Of a stretch of DNA of 7,021 bases, positions 1 through 6,700 are shown piece by piece. Under the pieces are notes generated by a model, which had not been told where the DNA came from, ran no database searches, and saw only the letters and a list, made by a program, of their open reading frames with translations. The stretch's first letter is position 1, and every line of letters begins with the position of its first letter. A program made the position numbers and the translations under genes. This DNA comes from Candidatus Rhabdochlamydia sp. (GTDB lineage: Bacteria > Chlamydiota > Chlamydiia > Chlamydiales > Rhabdochlamydiaceae): assembly GCA_030044075.1 (NCBI GenBank), contig JASHWM010000199.1, positions 1 through 7,021 on the forward strand, given 5' to 3'.

Positions 1-161
1 AAGGGCTTCCCGCCTTTTACCATGAGAACTATAAGGATAACTTTTATACGATTCCGATGAAAGATAACGCCCGCTGTTTGAACCTAGCGAGCGCTGCAGC
101 GATTGTAAACTATGAAGCTCTAAGACAAACAAATTTTTCTTTACTTGGAAACACTCGCTGA
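1..161 (+). CDS. trmL: tRNA (cytidine/uridine-34 2'-O)-methyltransferase TrmL/YibK, C-terminal fragment (5' end outside the window)
   Basis: Reading from position 3, an open frame of 52 codons ends at TGA 159-161; bases 1-2 belong to a codon that starts outside the window. The visible residues fit the end of the SpoU/TrmD (SPOUT) fold of TrmL. They begin with GLP, the end of the family's FG.E..GLP motif. A stretch ending in IPM follows, then R-C-L-N-L-A-S-A-A-A-I-V and YEALRQ, which corresponds to the E. coli IPM...R.MNLS...VVVYEAWRQ segment. In this family that region forms the trefoil knot that binds S-adenosylmethionine. E. coli TrmL adds a 2'-O-methyl group to the wobble base of two tRNA-Leu isoacceptors in the cytoplasm. 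The frame ends inside the 3' end of convergent trxA, with a 21-bp overlap. The family match is clear, but the exact substrate is inferred from E. coli. Confidence 0.85.
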   Translation, partial: GLPAFYHENYKDNFYTIPMKDNARCLNLASAAAIVNYEALRQTNFSLLGNTR

Positions 162-467
162 TGAGACAAATTCTTTAATCGAGTCAGCATCTCTGAGGCC
201 GACCAATCTACCGACTTCTTTTCCATCTTTAAAAAGGATCAAAGTGGGAACGGAGGTCACTTCGAACTGGGCTGCAATTTCTTGTGCTTCATCGATATCA
301 AGCTTTCCAATCGAAGAGCCTGTCAAATCCTTGGAAACTTTTTCAAGAACGGGAGCAAGCATACGACAAGGCCCACACCAATCCGCGTGAAAATCAACTA
401 AAGTGACTCCCTTTTTCGTTTCCTCTTTAAAATTGTCTTTTGTCAGTATTTTAATGTTCCCTGCCAT
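141..467 (-). CDS. trxA: Thioredoxin
   Basis: A complete 108-residue thioredoxin, the usual length for a single-domain bacterial TrxA. It is a cytoplasmic dithiol-disulfide oxidoreductase, reduced by thioredoxin reductase, that passes electrons to ribonucleotide reductase, peroxiredoxins and oxidised proteins. The active site W30-C31-G32-P33-C34 is intact. D25 matches the buried Asp26 of E. coli, and V73-P74-T75 is the conserved cis-proline loop facing the active site. FKDGKEV (79-85) and G90 complete the fold signature. The HAD stretch before WCGPC has His where E. coli has Trp28, a variable position. The C-terminal half resembles chlamydial TrxA as I recall it. The ATG at 465-467 is chosen because a perfect AGGAGG lies 4 nt upstream. 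The stop (141-143) lies inside the end of the convergent trmL-like gene. Upstream it diverges from the tRNA-Leu gene and probably has its own promoter. Confidence 0.97.
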   Translation of the reverse strand: MAGNIKILTKDNFKEETKKGVTLVDFHADWCGPCRMLAPVLEKVSKDLTGSSIGKLDIDEAQEIAAQFEVTSVPTLILFKDGKEVGRLVGLRDADSIKEFVSSASVSK

Positions 468-471
468 AGAT

Positions 472-477
472 CCTCCT
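472..477 (-). promoter_or_regulatory. Shine-Dalgarno site of trxA
   Basis: On the minus strand AGGAGG is followed by ATCT and the ATG of trxA. This is a perfect anti-16S match with a short 4-nt spacer. It fixes the start codon and suggests efficient translation. Confidence 0.85.
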
Positions 478-505
478 GAACCTGTAATTTTTTTTTAAAG
501 TGTCT

Positions 506-534
506 ATTTTACTCGTATATACAAAAAGATACAA
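506..534 (-). promoter_or_regulatory. Candidate sigma-70 type promoter of trxA
   Basis: Minus-strand -10 hexamer TAAAAT (506-511, 5/6 to consensus) lies 17 bp after a poor -35 TTGTAT (529-534, 3/6). The surroundings are AT-rich, and an A-rich leader (about 483-499) leads to the Shine-Dalgarno site. A start near 499 would give a leader of about 30 nt. TATATA (around 516-521) is an alternative -10. The spacing and position suit trxA, but the weak -35 makes this tentative. Confidence 0.45.
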
Positions 535-610
535 CAACGATGATCATGAACTCAAGCATTCTTGATGGGGAAAAACAAAAGTATCCTTGAACGATGTGGG
601 AATTTTTATA

Positions 611-638
611 TTTACTCAAATAGCTCTGCAGCTATAAT
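611..638 (+). promoter_or_regulatory. Promoter of tRNA-Leu
   Basis: A perfect TATAAT (633-638) lies 16 bp after TTTACT (611-616, 4/6 to TTGACA). The predicted start, about 7 nt after the -10, is near 645, only a few bases before the mature 5' end at 649, so the leader would be very short. The segment between the -10 and the tRNA (TGCTGCCCGAGC) is GC-rich. In many bacteria GC-rich discriminators of this kind mark stable-RNA promoters under growth-rate or stringent control; that regulation is inferred here. Confidence 0.75.
620..635. repeat. Short perfect inverted repeat over the tRNA promoter
   Basis: ATAGCT, CTGC loop, AGCTAT: six perfect pairs around a four-base loop, overlapping the spacer and the first half of the -10 box of the tRNA-Leu promoter. 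On the minus strand it would be a hairpin followed by TTTGAGT, a weak T-tract, downstream of the giant gene once the tRNA has been crossed. It could be a weak terminator for antisense readthrough, a protein-binding dyad, or chance. Confidence 0.3.
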
Positions 639-648
639 TGCTGCCCGA

Positions 649-732
649 GCGGCCATGGCGGAATTGGTAGACGCGCTAGATTCAGGTTCTAGTCGGGGCA
701 ACTTGGTGGATGTTCGAGTCATCTTGGCCGCA
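649..732 (+). tRNA. tRNA-Leu, anticodon CAG (reads CUG)
   Basis: An 84-nt class II tRNA with every arm identifiable. The acceptor stem GCGGCCA (649-655) pairs perfectly with TGGCCGC (725-731), and the discriminator is A732, as expected for leucine. The D-arm has the typical leucine loop GAATTGGTAGAC. The anticodon stem is CTAGA/TCTAG (676-680 / 688-692) with loop TTCAGGT, placing CAG at 683-685 and G at position 37. The 15-nt variable region is 693-707. The T-arm is GGATG/CATCT (708-712 / 720-724, one G-U pair) with loop TTCGAGT. CCA is not encoded (TAT follows A732), so it must be added by the CCA-adding enzyme. The variable arm pairs poorly: CGGGG against CTTGG gives one mismatch and two G-U pairs. 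The giant minus-strand gene ends only 8 bp beyond the 3' end. Confidence 0.97.
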
Positions 733-740
733 TATTCTTT

Positions 741-3700
741 TTAATACTTCCTAAAATCCAGAGGAGTGAGAAGCTCCTGCTTAATAAAGTAACGCTCTCT
801 CTTGATACTGAACTTTTGCCCTAGAGCATCATCAAAGCTTGTGCGCTGGCCCTGCGCTTTCTTGAAGTTGCTCTTATACTCTTTTCTGTTGTAGTTCACC
901 CTGAAGTGCAGGTCCCAATACATATAGTCGTCTAAAAGGGGCACCTGTTCAAAGAGCATTTGGCTGATGAGAAGGTTTGACAGGTAAGTGACCCGCATAT
1001 GGCCCGCGATATCGATCGGTGGCGGAGGCACAGGTGGCGGTGGAGGCCTTGTGTTCTTATAAAATATCGTATAGAAAGGGGAAATAGGGGTAATAATCCC
1101 AGCTGGGTAATAGATATCCCATTTCTCCGTCGGAGTGTCAACAAACTGCGGCCCTGGGACAAATACACTGTTATTGAGAGAAGGGGCGACTCCATCTGCG
1201 ATATAGGTCATTGGCTGTGTTGTCGAGTAGATCCCAATCTGTCCAACTCCTCCACCATTGATGATCGTGCCTCCGGGCAGAAGGATAAACCCATCATTTG
1301 CTCCGATTTCAGGAGGATTGGGATTATCATTGTCCACTACAATAATCAGTGGATTTGCGTGATTTATGTTCTCGATGCTTCCTGTTCCTGTGACAAACAT
1401 GCTCCTTCCCGCAATGATGAGCATGTTCTCTTCGCTGTGCAGATCTCCGCCGAGGATGATGCTATTGGCAGCAAAAAGACTTAGGTCCCCGCTTGAAAAA
1501 ACTGAATTGCCATCCCCTGCTATTTTTTGAAAGATCATCGTACCGCCGCTTGTGAGGTCAATGAAGTTCGACGACGGTGTAAAGTTTTGTGGATTGCAAT
1601 TTTGGATCACAGCGCTGCTTGCCACTGTGAGATCTTGCGACAGTAAGCTGATCGTGGCCCCCGCATCGATCGTAATATCAACAGTACCGGTTGCTTGTCC
1701 TGCGAGGATGCCAATAAATTCGTTATCGGCCGCTGCAGATACAAGAGGAGACACAAGTGTACAGGCCCTTCCCGTTGTTATATCGATGCTGGTCAAATCG
1801 ATCATTGAAATTGAAGATCCAGATAAAATAAGGGCCCCGACCCCTGCATCAGATGCCCCATCAGCAAGCGAACCAATGATAAGGTCTAAGTTTGAGAATA
1901 TCGACATGCCGCTTGAAAACACAGATACTGGGCTTATGCTGCTTGTCCCGCGGTTGACAAAACCAATGACGCTGAAGGAAGAATCGTCCAAGAGGGAAGT
2001 TCGTGCCATTCTGATCGAGTTTGCTGATATAGTAAAAGACCCTCTGAACCCATCCCCTCCAATATTGGACTGTCCCCCCTGGCCAAGAAGAGCATAATCG
2101 CGCGCTCCACCGCCTCCAGTGATAAAGAGTGTTCCACCTATAGCTGGCAAGTCAATATTTGCAGTAATGAACGTTGAAGTATTTTGACTGTTTACGTGGC
2201 CTACTTGTGCAAAATTGTCTGACCCTATCATCCCGACGATTGTTCCGCCGATAATGGATGCATTGCCAGTGATGGAGCTAAAGGAGATGCCGCCCATGTA
2301 GTTTGCTGAAATAGTTTGAAAAGGGGATCCATGCCCGATAAGGGCATAGTTGCCCGTTCCTGATATCCCTCCCGCAACAGTGAGGTTCCCTCCAATATTC
2401 AAAAAAGAGATAGGAACATCTACTGTGGGCCTAGAATAAACGCCTATCTGCGCAAAAGAATTGGTGCCGGTGCCTCCTTGGACAGTAACGGAGCCCCCTG
2501 CAGTCAATGTCATTGTGCTTGTCAAATCATAGAGAGTGGCCCTTGTGCTGTTCGCAACACCGCCCTGGACCAAGATGCTCCCTGAGGCTGTGACATTAAG
2601 GTTCCCATCGCTTGACCATATACTGGCGGAAGCATTGTCTGCATTCGGAGTTTGCGAGCCCTGGATGGTAAGATCGGAGCAGGAAATGGTAAGTGGGCCT
2701 GGACTTGTTGTGGTCTGAATGAGCGCTTTTGTATTTGTGCCATTTGCTGTGCCTCCAAAAACCCCGAGGTTTCCTGTGAGAGAAAGTGTCAGAGAGCTAC
2801 CGGTTGCAAAAGGACCTGTTGAGAGAATCGCATTATCATTGCCAGATCCTGAACCTCCGAATAAATTCAGTGAGCTCGCCGTAATGGAAAGATCCCCAGT
2901 TCCTGAAGTATAGGCGGGAGTGATCCTGGCCTCTGAGTCTCCTCCAGAACCGCCTGTCATCGAAATATTGCTTGCTCCCAGAATTTGGATCGCCCCATCT
3001 GTTTGTGTCAGGATGGAAGCGAAGGTCATCGCTCCGTCGCCTCCGGTGAGCGTTGCTCCTCTTGCAATCGTAAGATCGATATCGCTATTCTGAGTCTGGA
3101 TCAGCGCGTAGCTGTTTCCCGTTGAAGCCCCTGTAGCCCCTGAAAGCGTTAGGGTGGAGCAAGAAATGCTCACCGTATTTGCACCTGTCGTTGCAAGGGT
3201 TTCGATGACTGCGTAATCATCTCCAGTTCCAGGTCCTCCGATCAAACTGACCGCCCCTCTTCCCGCGGTACATGTGATGTCGATGAAATCGCCACTGCTC
3301 CTTGTATCAATACTTGCGCGGCCATTGCCAGAAGAAGTGCCTCCCTGTAATAGTAGAGAATCGCCGGTAATTTGGATTGTTCCCCCGCCTGCAGTTGTCG
3401 CCGTTGCGATCCGCGCTTCGGAATCTGTTCCGGAGCCGCCAGTTAAACGCATGCTGCTTGTGCCAAGAATTTGGATATTGCCGCCGTGGGTCGTTGTAAT
3501 ATCTGCATACGAACTATCTCCAACACCTCCGGATAAGCTTATCCCCTGAAATGCAGTAATGGATATATCGCTTGAAAGCGCAGACACAAACGCGTAGCTG
3601 CTGCTCGCTGCAGAAGGAGTGGTTCCTTCTCCAGTTAAAGAAAGTGAACCGCAAGAGATCGTAATGGAATCTGACGACGATACTGTTTGTGTCAGTATGA

Positions 3701-6700
3701 CGGCGCTGTTATTGCTTCCAGATGGCCCTACGCCGCCTGTTAATGAAATGGATGATCCAGTAGTCAAAGAAATGGTGCTTCCATTTGCAGTTGTTTGAAT
3801 GGAGGCGCTGTTATCGCTCGTTGCCGATCCTCCGTTTCCTCCTGTTAAAGTGATCGGACCGCTGCCAAACGAGTTCGTACAGGTAATCGTAATATCATTG
3901 CTCACTCCTTGCGTTTGAATTGTCGCAAAGCCACTGGCCTGCGAACTTCCTCCCTGAAGGGTAAGGCTTTCTGCGGCAATACTGACGAATGATCCGGCTG
4001 CCGCTGCAGGGAGAATTTCGGCATAGGAAATGATGCCGCTGCCGCCTTTAAGGGTGATGTTGCTCAAGTTAGATCCTGGACTTGGCCCCTCAATGGTAAT
4101 GCCCCCAGCAGTATAGGTCACAATACGTGCATAGGAGTTGTTGCCGACGCCGCCGAAGATGTCAAAAGTCCCGTTCACTAATATTGTGATCGGACTCTGC
4201 TCTGTTGAGATCTCTGCAAAGCCCAAACCTGTTGATGCTGATGTGACCCCCTGGAGGGTGAGGTCTGTGCACTCGATCATCAGAGTGCTTGCAGCGCTCG
4301 CACCCATTGTTTCAATGGTGGCATAATCATTGCCTGATCCATTTCCCCCAGTTAAAGAGATGTAATCGCTATCGATCGCAATGGGGTTCGCCACTCCCGT
4401 TGTCTGGATCGTTGCAAAGCCGTCAGTCGCCGAGCTTCCCCCTTGAAGGCTGATGCTGTTTACTGTGATGTCAATAAACCCGCCGCTGCTTGCTGGAGTC
4501 ACTTCGGCATATGATTCTGTGCCGCTGCCGCCGTTTAAATTGAGGCTGCTTCCCCCAGAACCAGAAAAAATAATGCCTCCTCCTGAATTTGTTGTTATCG
4601 ATGCGTAGGAAGTATCTCCTCCGCCTCCATTGAGTGTAACGGCTCCAGAAGGATCTATTGTAATGTTGCTCTGCTCTGTTGAGATGGCTGCATAGCCCAT
4701 ACCGGTTGATGCAGTTTGCACTCCATCCAGAGTGAGGTCATTGCAATCGATCAAGATCGTATTTGACCCGCTGACATTTGTTGTTTGGATCGTCGCGTAA
4801 TTTTCGCCTGTTCCATCTCCAGCTGTCAAGGTGATATTTCCTGTGCAATCGATCGAAATCGCTCCGCCTGCCCCTGTTGTTTGGATCATTGCATAATCTT
4901 CGTCCGTTCCATCTCCAGCTGTCAAAGTGATATTTCCTGTGCAATCGATCGAAATCGCTCCTCCTGATCCTGTTGTTTGGATCGTCGCGTAATTTGCACT
5001 TGTTCCATCTCCGCCTGTCAAAGTGATATTTCCTGTGCAATCGATCGCTATCGCTCCTCCTGATCCTGTTGTTTGGATTGCAGCGTAGCCGCTTGTTGCC
5101 GAACCATCTCCCAAAAGAATCATCGATCCTGAATTAATGCTGATCGTTCCATTAGTTGCCGAAGCAACAACTTGGGCAAAAGCGTTTGTTCCAGAATTTC
5201 CCATCAATGAGAGTGATTTTGCTGCGATCGTTGGACCAATGCTCACAAACCCACTCGTTGATGAAAGAAGAATTTGTGCATATGAATTTAGACCAGTGCC
5301 TGCATTCAAGCTGATCGCAGAGAACCCATCAATGGTAATGTTCCCCCCCATACCTGTTGAGATCGAGGCGTATGAGTAATTGGCCACGCCGCCGTTTAAT
5401 TGCACAATATTTGACGATGTAATCGAAATATCACCAATAATTGTTGCTAGTTGCGCATAGCCATTTGTCGTCGTAGTGCTGACCGCTCCCTGAAGGGTGA
5501 GGCTTGCGCAAGTGATCGTAATGGGATTGTTCCCTGAATTCGCATTTGTTTGAATAGAGGCAATGCTGTTTGTGATCAAATCTCCTTCCGAGATGACCCG
5601 GATCACATCCGCATCCAGGGTAATGGAACTGTTTGGAGCGCTCGTATATATTGTTGCATTCCCTTGTGTTCCACCCCCGGGGGCAAGTGGAGCTGTTACG
5701 AATATGCTGCCAGCAGAAATGTCAATGCTTCCTCCCAGGTCCGTATAAATACTTGCATCTCCAGTTTGGAAAGAGGTGCTGCTTGTATTACCAAGAAAAA
5801 CAGAACCATCCCCTAAGGACATGTTAATAGAGCCGCCACTACTTGTGAAAATCTCTGCATTTGTTGTTAAACCCCCAATGCCTATGAGCACACCATTTCC
5901 CGTTTCAAGCGCATTAAAGGTAATATTGCCGCTTGTTGTCGTAATAAGGGCATCGGCCCCGGAAACCATTCCATTTCCCGTTAGCTGTAGGGATGCACCA
6001 TCGAGCATATTAACTGTAATGTTGCCGGCTCCAAGCGATTGGATCGGCGTCGGCAAATTCCCAAGTGCCTGCAAGCTCGAATCTCCAGGTCCAAGCGTGA
6101 GTTCGATATCTCCAGTTGTGGCGGTAATGCTCGATTGCATCACCCCTGCACTTACCATGGAAAGAGTATCGGTGGTAATATTGGCGCTAACCCCGCCAAT
6201 ATTATTGGAAGAGGAGCTTATCCCCGAACTTTGCATGGACAAAACACCGTTTGGCATGTCGATGCTAAGAGCATCGCCGCTGACAATGCGGGCCGTTTGT
6301 CCCGTAGCTGCGCCGCTTGTCAACGTGATGGAAGCCTCAGGATCTGGTGCTGTGATATTTAAAGGCCCGGTATTGATAATTCCTACAGTATTGTTGATGC
6401 CGCTGCCAGCATCTGCCACAAAAGTTGTAAAACTTACATTGAGTGCATTTGTCCCGGAGGAAAAAATCTGAGAAGTCGTATCAGATCCTGTAATGGTGCA
6501 TGAAATTGAGCCCGCTATATCGATCGTCGAAGGGTCAGTGCTTGGGAAAATAATAATTCCCGATCCATCAAAAGTTCCCGTCCCACCTACAAACGACATG
6601 TTCGCAGCAGTAATATCAACAGGTCCTCCCAAGATGCTACAATTATCTACCAGGCTGACATTTCCTCCCGCATTTATTTCTACAGCGGCACTGGCTGAAA

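Larger units (their letters stand above)
468..648. other. Divergent intergenic region between trxA and tRNA-Leu
   Basis: About 180 bp, AT-rich, without a credible gene. It carries outward-facing promoter candidates for trxA (-) and tRNA-Leu (+). Small dyads are visible: ATGATCAT (540-547), TCAAG/CTTGA with a 4-base loop (552-565), and the 6-bp dyad at 620-635 listed separately. The first two have no following T-run and look like chance. A 60-codon frame starting at 562 runs through the tRNA and ends inside the next gene, so I do not call it a gene. Confidence 0.7.

Noticed and set aside
92..101. Perfect palindrome CGCTGCAGCG as a terminator of trxA
   Set aside because: It lies in the trmL coding sequence, has no loop to speak of and no following T-run on either strand.
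562..744. 60-codon plus-strand frame over the tRNA
   Set aside because: It runs through the whole tRNA gene and into the end of the next gene, has no Shine-Dalgarno site and no recognisable protein.
733..746. Intrinsic terminator of tRNA-Leu from the TTCTTTTT stretch
   Set aside because: There is a short T-run but no separate hairpin before it. The only stems upstream belong to the tRNA itself, so I could not support a terminator.
741..1016. Autotransporter beta-barrel at the C-terminus of the giant protein
   Set aside because: Only 91 residues follow the Pro-rich linker. They are basic, lack a series of amphipathic strands, and are far below barrel length.
999..2097. Plus-strand open frames of 161 and 181 codons (999-1484 and 1552-2097)
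   Set aside because: They are opposite the giant gene, of biased composition, and without start signals or domains. The minus-strand frame explains the sequence.
4738..5040. 100-codon minus-strand frame with an internal repeat (DRLHRKYHFD)
   Set aside because: It is another reading frame of the same 96-bp DNA repeats. The periodicity comes from the DNA units whose real frame encodes the beta-helix coils.
4781..5078. CRISPR-like or intergenic repeat array
   Set aside because: The 96-bp units are contiguous, without spacers, in frame, and encode one protein coil each.
5776..6471. 231-codon open frame on the plus strand inside the giant gene
   Set aside because: It is the antisense shadow of a low-complexity, repeat-coding gene. 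The translation has no recognisable domain and no convincing ribosome site, and the opposite strand carries the continuous frame of more than 2,000 codons with clear repeat periodicity.
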